Source: JAVBSX01 sp051660685
GTDB taxonomy: Bacteria > Planctomycetota > Planctomycetia > Pirellulales > Thermoguttaceae
Length of the DNA: 43,322 bases
Direction: 5' to 3'
NCBI GenBank assembly: GCA_051660685.1
Contig: JBOFQB010000109.1
Coordinates: 1-43,322 of the forward strand
Below, piece by piece: positions 1-8,601 of this stretch. The stretch's first letter is position 1, and each line of letters starts with the position of its first letter. The notes below the pieces were generated by a model. The model was not told where the DNA came from, did no database searches, and saw nothing but the letters and a program-made list of their open reading frames with translations. Both the position numbers and the translations under genes were made by a program.

Positions 1-240
1 CGGTTTTAACCGCTGGCAGGAGGACCTCCCATCAAACCTCGCCCTGTAAGGGCGAAACAATGTATTGTGCTGCCCCTACAGGGCAGATTTTTTTTTGACA
101 TTTTGACACCAGCGGTTAAAACCGCTGGCTATTTTGTTGCGCCCCGTTGGGGCAGATACTTTTTTTGACTTTCTGACTCCAGCGGTTAAAACCGCTGGCT
201 ATTTTGTTGCGCCCCGTTGGGGCAGATACCTTTTTGACCT
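1..240. repeat. Palindromic repeat array with a 70-bp tandem duplication
   Basis: The stretch is a string of short perfect palindromes: GCCCTGTAAGGGC near 40, TGCCCCTACAGGGCA near 71, CAGCGGTTAAAACCGCTG at 110 and 180, and GCCCCGTTGGGGC near 141 and 211. The block starting with CAGCGGTT at 110 recurs at 180, giving a 70-bp period, with the linker GCTATTTTGTTGC between palindromes and a T-rich tail. The same modules recur near 37480-37680 and 42283-42485. No coding potential is seen. It begins at the window edge, so its left limit is unknown. It lies downstream of ileS, where the hairpins could also act on the mRNA end, but that is inference. Confidence 0.85.
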
Positions 241-365
241 TGCCATGATTGTATTGTGAATACTGAGAATTTTTCCCACAAGTAGCAGAATCGGCATAAT
301 GACACGCCGTTATTGACGGAAAAAACAGATGATCGCTTTGTGCCGATTATTCCGATTATCACGAT

Positions 366-441
366 GTTTAGTACCGCGCGTAATGAGATTTTAATACGCG
401 CGGAACTTTAATACGCGCGGAACGATGTTCCGCGGCTAAAC
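366..441. repeat. Hairpin repeat, family GTTTAG...CTAAAC (copy 1)
   Basis: The element opens with GTTTAG and closes with GGCTAAAC, with internal inverted GCGCG blocks, so the whole unit can fold on itself. The block TACGCGCGGAAC occurs twice in a row, near 394 and 410, showing an internal duplication. Related copies are at 28277-28348 and, in part, 35142-35171. It sits just beyond the ileS stop codon. Confidence 0.75.
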
Positions 442-451
442 GGGAAACTAC

Positions 452-3400
452 TCAGCTTTCCTCTGTTTTGACCGTCAGGTGTAAACTCGCATTGTCAATT
501 TTTTGAGGAACTGCCTCTTTTTCCGGGGTTGCGGTCAACTCAAGCGAACTGCAAAGGGTTTCACCCCGAATATACGAGCCAAACAGTTCAATCGCCCCAA
601 TAATCTCCTCGCTGCACGTTGAAACCTCAACCCTGATCCGGTCAGTGTACTCGCAACCTAGTTCTTTGCGACGATCCTGAATCATTCGGACCAATTCCCG
701 GGCCCGCCCTTCTGCTAATAATTCTTCCGTTAATTCGGTTGAGAGGACAACAACGCAATCAGCCCCTTGCGCAGCTGCCCAACCTTCTTTCGCTTGTAAA
801 CGAATTTGAATCTCCTCTGATGTCAGTTCAATCGGTTCACCCAATAAGGGAAGAACCACTTTGCCCGTCTGCTCCATTTCAGCAAGCAATTTTCCCCCGT
901 CCACTTCCCCCAAGTATTTTTTGACTTCAGGAAGTCGTTTGCCTAATTTCGGTCCCAGTTTTTTCAAGTCCGGCAAAACAGTGTACGAAATATACTGATC
1001 GGCTTTTTCGACAAACTCGACCGATTTGACGTTGAGTTCCTCTTGAATCAAATCGACATGTTCACGCAACCAATCGAGATAGGTTTTTTCGGCAAGGACA
1101 ACCTCAATTCGGGCAAGAGGTTGTCGAACCTTGAGTTTGGCGTTCATTCGGGCGTTGCGACCAAGTGAAACCAATTCTCGCATTAACCTCATTCTTTCGG
1201 AAAGAGCAACGTCAATGACGCTTACATCGGGAACCGGATAATCGCAAAGATGCACACTCTCTTCCTGTTCCGTCCGATCAACCAATTGAGACCACATTCG
1301 TTCGGCAAGGAAAGGGACAAAAGGAGCAATCAGTTTCGCCGTCTTGACCAAAACCTCATACAAGGTGAAATAAGCGTCGATTTTCGACTGAACGACTTCG
1401 TCCGGGGAGTCCATTGCGCTCCAAAACCGGTCTCGACTGCGACGAACATACCAATTGGAGAGTGAATCGACAAACTCGGTCAACTTCGAACACGCCGCAA
1501 AATGGTCGTACTTGTCCATACTCTCAATCACCAACTGATTCGTCAGATTCAACTCACTCAAAATCCAACGATCCAGTTCCGCCCGTTCCTGAATCGGTCG
1601 CGGTTGCGCCGATGTTTCAGGGTCAAATTGGTCAATCCCCTTGTAAACCTCATAAAACGAGACGACATTGCCCAATCGGAGCAGAAATTCCGGCATACTT
1701 TCTCGAATCGCCTGTTCACTGTACCGAATCGATGTCCAAGGTGTTTGATTCGCAAAGAAATACCAACGAAGAGCGTCCGCCCCATATTTGTCAAAAATCT
1801 CTCGCGGTTCACGATAATTCCGCTTGCTCTTCGACATCTTTTGACCGTCTTCTCCGAGCATGAGTCCAAGAACAATGCAATTCTTAAATGCCGGACCTCC
1901 AAAAAGAAGTGAGGAGATTGCATGTTGACTGTAAAACCAACCCCGGGTCTGGTCCAACGCCTCACTAATAAAATCAGCCGGGAAATTCCGTTTGAAAATC
2001 GCATCTGAACCTGCTTTATTGGGATAACCCCATTGCGCAAACGGCATGGAACCTGAATCATACCAACAGTCAATCACTTCAGAAACGCGACGCATTCTTT
2101 TTCCCCGGACAAAGGGGGAATCATAAGTGATTGCGTCAATATAAGGTTTATGGACCTTGAGATCATCAAGCAATTTGGGATTCGTCTTTTTCGCGTCCTC
2201 CCAAACGTCCATTCCAGAAACCCCCGGTTTTGCAAGGAGTTCATCATAGGAGCCGATTGCTTCCATCTTTCCTGATTCTTCACAAACCCAAATCGGAAGA
2301 GGGGTCCCCCAATATCGTTCTCGGGATAAGGCCCAATCGACATTGCTCGCCAAAAAGTTCCCAAAACGTCCCTCCTTTATGTGTTCAGGCAACCAATTGA
2401 TCTGCTCATTGTTCTTGAGCATCTCTTCCTTGAACGAAGAAGTCCGAATGAACCAGCTTTTTCGCGGATACTGAATCAACGGGTCCTGCTCGGCTCTCCA
2501 ACAGAACGGATAATCATGCAGATACTGTTCCAGCAAAAACAGAAGACCCCGCTCTTTCATATTGCGACAGATGTCCTTGTCCGCCGATTTGACCCAATGT
2601 CCCTGATAATCCGGGACATCTTCTGTAAATTTTCCGTCCGGTCCAACCGCGCAAATCAGTTCCGGTCCTTCACCAACCTGAAATCGGGCATTCTCCTTCT
2701 GCAACACCTCAAAGTCAACTTCGCCAAATGCAGGTGCTTCATGGACCAAACCGGTTCCTGATTCGGTCGTCACAAAATCAGCAGCGACAATTCTCCAACC
2801 AACATGTTCCTTGTCCCCGTCAAGAAGCGTCCCCTGTTTCTCGCCCAATGTTTTGTAGTAATAGTCAAACGGCGGAATATACCGTTTCCCGATCAATTCT
2901 TTCCCGGACATTGTTTGCTCGAGAATTGCCGTTTTTTTCACTTTTCCCGCAATCATCTCGATAAGGGCGGATGCAACAATGATTTTGCGAGCGTCCTTGA
3001 CACCGTTTTCGTCAACGAGAGAAACAACGGCGTATTCCAAATTCGGGTTGACTGCCGCAAATTGATTACTCGGCAAGGTCCAGGGTGTCGTCGTCCAAAC
3101 CAATAAATCGGTTTCGACATCTTCGATGAGCGGAAATCGGACAAAAACACTCGGATCGGCAACCTGACGGTATCCTTGTCCCACTTCTCCACTTGAAAGA
3201 GCTGTTCCTCCTTGGGACCACCACCATACAATTTTGTGTCCTTGAAAGAGAAGACCGCGATCAAAAAGGGTTTTAAGCGACCACCATACGGATTCAACGA
3301 ACGATTGATGATAAGTGACATACGCTGCTTCTAGGTTGATCCAGAAACCAAGTCGTTGTGTCAGCTCCTCCCATTCTTTGGTATATCGGAAAACACTTTC

Positions 3401-3760
3401 CAGACATTTGTGAATAAACGGTTCAACGCCATATTTTTCGATTTCTTCTTTGGAGTGAATCCCGATTTCTTTGCAGACTTCGACTTCGACCGGGAGTCCG
3501 TGTGTGTCCCAACCCGCTTTACGCTCACACAGAAAACCGCGCATTGTCTTGTATCTTGGATACAAATCCTTGATTGCCCGGGTCAAGCAATGTCCAGGAT
3601 GCGGCAAACCATTTGCAGTCGGCGGTCCTTCATAAAAGACAAACGGTTGACAACCTTGCCGTTTTGCAAGTGACTTTTCATAAATTTGATTTTCTTTCCA
3701 AAAAGCAATCGTTGCAACTTCTTGGTTGGGAATCGAGTCCTGAGAAGAGTGTTCAGTCAT
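452..3760 (-). CDS. ileS: Isoleucyl-tRNA synthetase
   Basis: This cytoplasmic class I synthetase charges tRNA-Ile with isoleucine. The 1102-residue protein has the ATP-binding signature as HPGH at residues 54-57, preceded by YEGPPTANGLP. The CP1 editing domain is marked by WTTTPWTLPSN near 222-232, DQTRGWF lies at 603-609, and the second signature KMSKS is at 641-645 after GEDGQ. An anticodon-binding region with NWYVRRSRDRFW follows, then a long C-terminal extension. Length and motif wording (WDTHGLPVEVEV, KYGADALRWY) fit the long eukaryote/archaeon-like IleRS form rather than the roughly 930-residue form of E. coli. The ATG start lies 19 residues before the FWKE segment that normally opens the family. 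It appears monocistronic, with a mobile repeat upstream and palindromes downstream. Confidence 0.97.
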   Translation of the reverse strand: MTEHSSQDSIPNQEVATIAFWKENQIYEKSLAKRQGCQPFVFYEGPPTANGLPHPGHCLTRAIKDLYPRYKTMRGFLCERKAGWDTHGLPVEVEVCKEIGIHSKEEIEKYGVEPFIHKCLESVFRYTKEWEELTQRLGFWINLEAAYVTYHQSFVESVWWSLKTLFDRGLLFQGHKIVWWWSQGGTALSSGEVGQGYRQVADPSVFVRFPLIEDVETDLLVWTTTPWTLPSNQFAAVNPNLEYAVVSLVDENGVKDARKIIVASALIEMIAGKVKKTAILEQTMSGKELIGKRYIPPFDYYYKTLGEKQGTLLDGDKEHVGWRIVAADFVTTESGTGLVHEAPAFGEVDFEVLQKENARFQVGEGPELICAVGPDGKFTEDVPDYQGHWVKSADKDICRNMKERGLLFLLEQYLHDYPFCWRAEQDPLIQYPRKSWFIRTSSFKEEMLKNNEQINWLPEHIKEGRFGNFLASNVDWALSRERYWGTPLPIWVCEESGKMEAIGSYDELLAKPGVSGMDVWEDAKKTNPKLLDDLKVHKPYIDAITYDSPFVRGKRMRRVSEVIDCWYDSGSMPFAQWGYPNKAGSDAIFKRNFPADFISEALDQTRGWFYSQHAISSLLFGGPAFKNCIVLGLMLGEDGQKMSKSKRNYREPREIFDKYGADALRWYFFANQTPWTSIRYSEQAIRESMPEFLLRLGNVVSFYEVYKGIDQFDPETSAQPRPIQERAELDRWILSELNLTNQLVIESMDKYDHFAACSKLTEFVDSLSNWYVRRSRDRFWSAMDSPDEVVQSKIDAYFTLYEVLVKTAKLIAPFVPFLAERMWSQLVDRTEQEESVHLCDYPVPDVSVIDVALSERMRLMRELVSLGRNARMNAKLKVRQPLARIEVVLAEKTYLDWLREHVDLIQEELNVKSVEFVEKADQYISYTVLPDLKKLGPKLGKRLPEVKKYLGEVDGGKLLAEMEQTGKVVLPLLGEPIELTSEEIQIRLQAKEGWAAAQGADCVVVLSTELTEELLAEGRARELVRMIQDRRKELGCEYTDRIRVEVSTCSEEIIGAIELFGSYIRGETLCSSLELTATPEKEAVPQKIDNASLHLTVKTEES

Positions 3761-3941
3761 TATTCGAGAGGGACAGAAAAAAAAGGAGATTCAACGTATA
3801 CCGTGTTCTTTTTACCTCAATTTCTGAAAATTTCAACGTCTCGCCGACAAAAAATCGTCTCTCAAACAAGGGAACGGCTTTACAATTGTCTTGGTCGCTC
3901 TGTACGTTCTGTAGGAGGTGTCTTTGAGTGACATATAAAGG

Positions 3942-4121
3942 CAGACTGCTAACAAGTTTGGTTTTGCGCTTTGAACCGAGCCGGGTCAGACGGGTTTGTT
4001 TTTACCACTAAAGACACTAAAGACACGAAAAACGGTATTTTGTGAGGTTTTCGTGTTTTTTGTGATTTTCGTGGTTCAAAAATGAAAATGACTCTTTTTC
4101 TCAAAACTTGTTAGCGGACTG
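3942..4121. mobile_element. MITE-like inverted-repeat element, copy A, with 10-bp target duplication
   Basis: The 180-bp element begins CAGACTGCTAACAAGTTTGG and ends in the near-perfect inverted form of that sequence (CAAAACTTGTTAGCGGACTG). It is bracketed by a perfect 10-bp direct repeat CATATAAAGG at 3932-3941 and 4122-4131, which is the mark of transposition. The interior is itself a long imperfect palindrome built of ACCACGAAA / TTTCGTGGT type blocks. It has no ORF. A second copy with the same interior in opposite orientation is at 35880-36061. It fills most of the gap between ileS and the next gene (3761-4262); I see nothing else certain there. Confidence 0.9.
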
Positions 4122-4262
4122 CATATAAAGGTACAATCTTGACAAAACCGGTTTCATTGCCTAAGTTACACATTATGGAACGGCGTTGAATTCTCTCTAT
4201 TCACCTTGATTCGTCCAATACTTACTCAATTTAACTTCGTCTTGCTCCTTTCTCCCTCTCCA

Positions 4263-5261
4263 ATGAGTCAAATCATCACCAAATCGGACCTCCTTCACCT
4301 TTTGCAGCAAACGTATAGCGCCGGAACTCAAATCGCCGGTCCCGTTTCAGGTCCCAACGGACGAGCTTTTTTTCGCTATCTTACGAATACTGACTCTTTG
4401 ATTCTCGATCCTGCCTTAAAACCGGTTAACTCAATCAAGGAATTTTTCTTTCCAAGACACGAGAACATTTATCAGTATCAGCAACAGGGCAAGGACATGG
4501 TTGTGACCGATGTCAAGCCGTTTTCGACGTCGCAAATCATTATTGCAGCCCGACCATGTGATGCTGCAAGTCTCCCGATTCTCGATAAAGTGTTTGCTTG
4601 GGATTATCAGGACCGTTTTTACCAATCCCGACGTGAACACTCAACCGTCATTACACTTGCCTGTTCTGACGCCGATAATGACTGTTTCTGCTCCTCGGTC
4701 GGTCTTTCTCCTCAAACAACAGAAGGTTCGGACGCCGTATTACTCGCAATTTCAGAGGAACTGTTTGAAGTCCGTCCAATCACCGAAAAGGGAAAACGTT
4801 TTTTTGCGAATCAGACGAAAGAGTCGACGGAAACGGGAAAATCGGCAGAATCGCCCGCCAAAAAATTCGACATGGAGACGGTTGGAAAGTATTTGGCCGA
4901 ACACTTTGACGACCCGGTATTTGAACAGGCCGGTTTACGTTGTCTCGGTTGTGGAGCTTGCACCTATCTTTGCCCGACCTGTCACTGTTTTGAATTGGTT
5001 GATGAAGGAGGAACGCGTCAAGGAAATCGGGTTAAAAACTGGGATTCCTGCCAATTTGCCCTTTTCACCTTTCATGCGTCAGGTCACAATCCCCGTTCCC
5101 AACAGGGACAACGACAGAGGAACCGGATACAGCACAAGTTCAACATATACCCGGAAAAATTTGGGATGATTTTGTGTACGGGATGTGGAAACTGCACGCG
5201 AGGTTGTGGTCTTTCTTGTGGTGTTTGGCCGATTCTCAAAACAATTGACGAAAAAAAGTAG
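4263..5261 (+). CDS. 4Fe-4S dicluster protein, AsrA/sulfhydrogenase-beta-like
   Basis: A soluble iron-sulfur electron carrier of about 332 residues. Near the middle it has IIIAARPCDAASLPILDKVF, a wording typical of the beta subunits of sulfhydrogenase, F420-dependent enzymes and anaerobic sulfite reductase (AsrA). The C-terminal part holds two ferredoxin motifs, CLGCGACTYLCPTCHC and CTGCGNCTRGCGLSCG, each able to ligate a 4Fe-4S cluster. A TTG start at 4206 would add 19 hydrophobic residues; I prefer the ATG at 4263 because MSQIITKSDLLHLL looks like the family N-terminus. No catalytic hydrogenase or sulfite reductase gene is adjacent. A PyrK-like flavoprotein, the usual kind of partner, lies 31 kb away at 36226. 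The redox partner and substrate cannot be named from the sequence. Confidence 0.8.
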   Translation: MSQIITKSDLLHLLQQTYSAGTQIAGPVSGPNGRAFFRYLTNTDSLILDPALKPVNSIKEFFFPRHENIYQYQQQGKDMVVTDVKPFSTSQIIIAARPCDAASLPILDKVFAWDYQDRFYQSRREHSTVITLACSDADNDCFCSSVGLSPQTTEGSDAVLLAISEELFEVRPITEKGKRFFANQTKESTETGKSAESPAKKFDMETVGKYLAEHFDDPVFEQAGLRCLGCGACTYLCPTCHCFELVDEGGTRQGNRVKNWDSCQFALFTFHASGHNPRSQQGQRQRNRIQHKFNIYPEKFGMILCTGCGNCTRGCGLSCGVWPILKTIDEKK

Positions 5262-5515
5262 CAGTCCAACCCCATTGAAAATAGCCGGATGAGAAATAGC
5301 CGACCAAGTTGAAACCTCAGTCCGCAAATTGCGACGAGGTGTGAATGTCTCCTTGAAACTTAGAAACAGTCAACAACAGCTTTTATTGACTTTTATTGAC
5401 TGTTCGCAACATCGCACATCCTTGTTATCTATTTTCATTTCTCTACTTTACGTTTCTACATTCTACTTTAATTTTTACTTTAGACAGGTTATACCCGTTT
5501 TTCAACGTTTTTGGC

Positions 5516-6385
5516 ATGTATACAGCAAAGCACGAATTTTTGATTGGGATTGACTCGGACGGTTGCGCGTTTGACACAATGGAATTGAAGCAGAAAGAGT
5601 GTTTCATTCCGAACACGGTCCGACATTGGGGACTCAAAGGGGTTAGCAAATATGCAAGGGAAACGGTTGAGTTTGTGAATTTGTATTCCAAAAGTCGGGG
5701 GATCAACCGATTTCCGGCGTTGATTGAGGTTTTAGACTGGTTGTCGCGTCGACCGGAAGTCCGAGCAAGAGGGGTTAAGGTCGAAGTTCCCAAGTCGTTG
5801 CGGGAATGGTCTGAACGTGAAAAGACGTTGGGAAACCCGACGTTAAGGAAAGAGGTTGAACGGACAAATGACCCTGATTTGATAAAAACACTTGCTTGGT
5901 CCGAAGATGTCAACAAAACCGTTGACCTGATCGTCGGAGATGGTGTTCCGCCCTTTCCCCTCGTCCGGGAATGTCTCGAAAAAATGTCCCCAAACGCCGA
6001 TATTCTCGTTGTTTCTGCAACTCCCCAAGACGCTTTGGTTCGAGAATGGGAAGAACAAGACCTTGCCAAATACATTGCCGCAATTTGCGGGCAAGAAGTT
6101 GGAACGAAGAAGGAATCGCTTGCCTATGCTCAACAGGAGGGGCATTATGGTCCGAACAAGATGTTAATGATTGGAGATGCACCTGGAGATTTCAAAGCAG
6201 CGCAAGCGAATCACGCTCTTTTTTTTCCGATTAACCCGGGTCAGGAAGAGAAAAGTTGGGAATTACTTTACAATGAGGGTTTGGACCGATTTTTTGGCGG
6301 AACCTTTGCGGGGGAGTACCAGGAACGCTTACTCGACGTTTTTAACGGTTTTCTGCCAAGTGAACCATCTTGGCCCCTTTTGTGA
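5516..6385 (+). CDS. HAD-superfamily hydrolase
   Basis: A predicted phosphatase-type enzyme of 289 residues. HAD motif I is IGIDSDGCAFD with Asp13 as nucleophile and Asp15 as acid/base; motif II is ILVVSATP; motif III/IV is KMLMIGDAPGDFKAA. A large helical cap region sits between motifs I and II. An upstream extension of 40 residues is open, but it is leucine/phenylalanine-rich and AT-rich without homology to the fold, so I place the start at ATG 5516. The 254-bp gap before it holds a perfect tandem TTTTATTGAC (5381-5400) and nothing else clear. Substrate is unknown; a phosphoglycolate or sugar phosphatase role would be a guess. Confidence 0.85.
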   Translation: MYTAKHEFLIGIDSDGCAFDTMELKQKECFIPNTVRHWGLKGVSKYARETVEFVNLYSKSRGINRFPALIEVLDWLSRRPEVRARGVKVEVPKSLREWSEREKTLGNPTLRKEVERTNDPDLIKTLAWSEDVNKTVDLIVGDGVPPFPLVRECLEKMSPNADILVVSATPQDALVREWEEQDLAKYIAAICGQEVGTKKESLAYAQQEGHYGPNKMLMIGDAPGDFKAAQANHALFFPINPGQEEKSWELLYNEGLDRFFGGTFAGEYQERLLDVFNGFLPSEPSWPLL

Positions 6386-6394
6386 GAAGGGCGA

Positions 6395-6660
6395 GAGTAG
6401 GGGATAGGGATTAGGGAATAGAGGATACCTGTTGCTCCGACAGTTCCGTTTCCTAGTGCGTTGTCCACTTTGAATTTTGGGATTGGTGATTCGGGATCAG
6501 ATAAAAAATCGCGTGCATAGAGTTTGCATTGAAACAATCACCTGAAAGTCCCCCGTTTGTTTAACCCGGTTTGACAACTTGTGTAGTCCCGTCGGGACGA
6601 CCTTTTTGTAGCCCGGGGTGAAGCGCAGCGAAACCCCGGGCTACAAAAAGGTCGCTGCTA
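6395..6660. repeat. Purine-rich GGGATAGGG repeat and palindromic modules
   Basis: The run GGGGATAGGGATTAGGGAAT (from about 6401) matches tracts near 25950, 27340 and 27460. At 6590-6660 are the palindromes GTCCCGTCGGGAC and an AGCCCGGGGT...ACCCCGGGCT hairpin, followed by TGCTATGCAGC. The CCCGGG hairpin recurs near 37320 and within the cassette at 37600. No gene is credible between 6386 and 6894. Confidence 0.7.
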
Positions 6661-6745
6661 TGCAGCTAATTTCAGAAGACCGTCTATACGACTGCCTTCT
6701 GACTTTCGGTATCTGCATCCCACTTTTTAATGTTGACAAGGCACT

Positions 6746-6896
6746 AGGGCGTGTTCACACTATAGATTTGGGTTATCTGGGATACACTTTAGGCAATTTG
6801 AGCAATTTGTTCATTACAAAATTATCTCCGTTGTGTCGAACAATCACATAAATTCATGCAACGGTCATCTAAATCTTGTTTGTGTGAACACGCCCT
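6746..6896. mobile_element. Short inverted-repeat element ending in the methyltransferase stop codon
   Basis: Perfect 15-bp inverted repeats, AGGGCGTGTTCACAC (6746-6760) and GTGTGAACACGCCCT (6882-6896), bound a 151-bp AT-rich segment with no ORF. A TA lies at the outer edge on both sides, consistent with a TA target, but this is too short to prove. The right end supplies the CTA (6895-6897) that reads TAG for the methyltransferase on the minus strand. It is probably a non-autonomous insertion; the transposase family is unknown. Confidence 0.7.
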
Positions 6897-7746
6897 AACT
6901 TTTTTGCATTGCAAAGAAACAGTAGTTGTACTCCGCTGCAAACTGCCGATGCAGGTTTATTTCCGACTGCACCATCTCCAGAACCTGTCGGGCCGTTTCA
7001 TTCGTTGCATACTTTTCCCTCATCCGATCTAGGTTGACCTGCAATCGGTCGTAATAATGAGTCGTCCAATCCGTTTGAGGTAAGACAAAACAGTCCAGCA
7101 ATTGATAACCAACTTGTGCAATCTGACGACATTTGTTCCCCATACTGTCCATCTCCGAATAGGCCGTGTTCCAGAATTCCAGACATTCTCGGGACGGTTG
7201 ATCTGTTGTCCAAACGATTTCACTACACAGAAGACAGCCGTTTTTTTTGAGGAACCGTTTCCAATCGCGTAAACCGTTTTGAAAACCGGCAATGTAAATG
7301 GATCCTTCCGAATAAATCAGGTCAAACGATTCGTCGGCAAACGGCATTTCAAACATTGAAAGGACTTCGCCGCAAACGCGGTCAGAGAGATTACGATTTT
7401 GGGCTGTTTTGTTGAATTGGGTAATATAGGGAACGTGATTATCAATTGCCGTGATTCGAGCATTGGGAAACTGTTCGGCCAAAATAAAGGTATGTGTCCC
7501 AACACCACAACCGATGTCGAGAATTTTCATACGGACGTCGGTTTGGACACTCGCGTTGCCGGTTTCCAAACATTTTGCGTTAGAGGACGCAACGTCTTCA
7601 GCGTCGGGAACGTCAAACCGTTTTGAGTCGACCGGATGATAACAACCCGGAATGAGCGACATTGCTTTGCGACTTGACTGATCACTCCCCGGCGCAAGTC
7701 GTTCCAATCCTTCAAATGCCTCAAAAAAATAGGCTTCCATTTCCAT
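6895..7746 (-). CDS. Class I SAM-dependent methyltransferase
   Basis: A 283-residue soluble enzyme. Motif I is KILDIGCGVGTHTF (residues about 74-87), motif II is ARITAIDNH, and motif post-II/IV is FDLIYSEGSIYIAGF, all typical of the Rossmann-fold SAM-binding domain. A 70-residue N-terminal extension of unclear role precedes it. The C-terminal third is rich in Trp and Tyr and may bind the substrate. The methyl acceptor cannot be told from the sequence. Its stop codon lies within the end of the inverted-repeat element at 6746-6896, so the original C-terminus may have been replaced. tRNA-Val lies about 210 bp upstream on the same strand. Confidence 0.88.
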   Translation of the reverse strand: MEMEAYFFEAFEGLERLAPGSDQSSRKAMSLIPGCYHPVDSKRFDVPDAEDVASSNAKCLETGNASVQTDVRMKILDIGCGVGTHTFILAEQFPNARITAIDNHVPYITQFNKTAQNRNLSDRVCGEVLSMFEMPFADESFDLIYSEGSIYIAGFQNGLRDWKRFLKKNGCLLCSEIVWTTDQPSRECLEFWNTAYSEMDSMGNKCRQIAQVGYQLLDCFVLPQTDWTTHYYDRLQVNLDRMREKYATNETARQVLEMVQSEINLHRQFAAEYNYCFFAMQKS

Positions 7747-7956
7747 CTGAATCTTTCCCTTTCAAACATTCTTTTACACCTGCATTTTCGACGACGCTTT
7801 GACGATTACGAGCCGAACGGTGATTATTCACGATGATTGACTTTTGCAGCATTTGTGTTAAGTCTCTTTTTCGGATAAGCACTCAAAGAATTCCCAAGTC
7901 AACAGTACGTTCGTCCAGCACAATCATGCTATATTGTGTACGCGATTTTTAGAAAA

Positions 7957-8030
7957 TGGGCGATACAGGGTTCGAACCTGTGACCTTCTGGGTGTAAACC
8001 AGACGCTCTAACCAACTGAGCTAATCGCCC
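7957..8030 (-). tRNA. tRNA-Val (anticodon UAC)
   Basis: Read on the minus strand, the 74-nt sequence starts GGGCGAT and pairs with ATCGCCC at the 3' end followed by discriminator A. It has the D-arm block TAGCTCAGTTGGTTAGAGC, an anticodon stem TCTGG/CCAGA around loop TTTACAC (anticodon TAC), and the T-arm GGTTCGAACC. CCA is not encoded, so the end must be added by CCA transferase. It stands alone, not in a tRNA cluster. Confidence 0.97.
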
Positions 8031-8601
8031 GGACTGAAAACGGATCGGGGCCGAAAAATGACGAAAACGAAAAAACGACGGAAAGGGTGAAACGGCCAAA
8101 ACTCATGCCCCTCAAAGTGTAAGCGTAATCCGTTTTTTTTCAAGGACGGGGGAAAAGGCTCGAAAAATTGGCAAAACCTAGTTTGGACTCTTTGGTGAGA
8201 AACCTGTTCTCATGTCTCTGCGCCCTGACGCTCTTTGCAAAAAACATTCCCCAAAACAACGTTGCAATTCGTTGTTATTCTTTTAACTTTTTCTCCTAAC
8301 CCCAAACCAATCGGAAAAATCGGCATTTTCGAATCAACTTCTTTTTTTGTCTAATCAGGAAAAATTGCTAAAACCGTCTATTTTTCCTATTCAGTGAATT
8401 TTACGCAATTTCTCGCCGAAAACATGATTACAGGATTTCACTGTATCAAAACTATCCCCCTTACAAAATTCTCCCCCTCCCCCCCCCCCCCGACCTTCCC
8501 CCTTTCTTGCGTCAAACCCGTTATGCTTTACCTGAAAACAGGTAAAGTCGTGTTGTGTCGTTGACACCCAATGAAAGAGGACGGTCCCAATACTCCCCCG
8601 T
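8031..8601. other. Non-coding gap with a C13 homopolymer
   Basis: No credible gene. The one notable feature is a run of 13 C at 8479-8491, within a C-rich stretch, about 110-230 bp before the possible starts of the next gene. The rest is AT-rich. A stop codon at 8572 in the frame of the next gene separates the run from its coding frame. Confidence 0.6.

Noticed and set aside
1..240. CRISPR array or tRNA-like structures
   Set aside because: The palindromes recur in mixed order, spacing is irregular, and no spacer pattern or tRNA arms exist.
1414..2761. Plus-strand ORFs of 70-150 codons opposite ileS
   Set aside because: They lie wholly within a convincing synthetase gene on the other strand and show no protein family features.
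3942..4121. Rho-independent terminator or riboswitch upstream of the 4Fe-4S gene
   Set aside because: The palindrome belongs to a mobile element bounded by a 10-bp target duplication, which explains it better.
6618..6851. 77-codon ORF
   Set aside because: It starts in a palindromic repeat and runs into the inverted-repeat element; no protein character.
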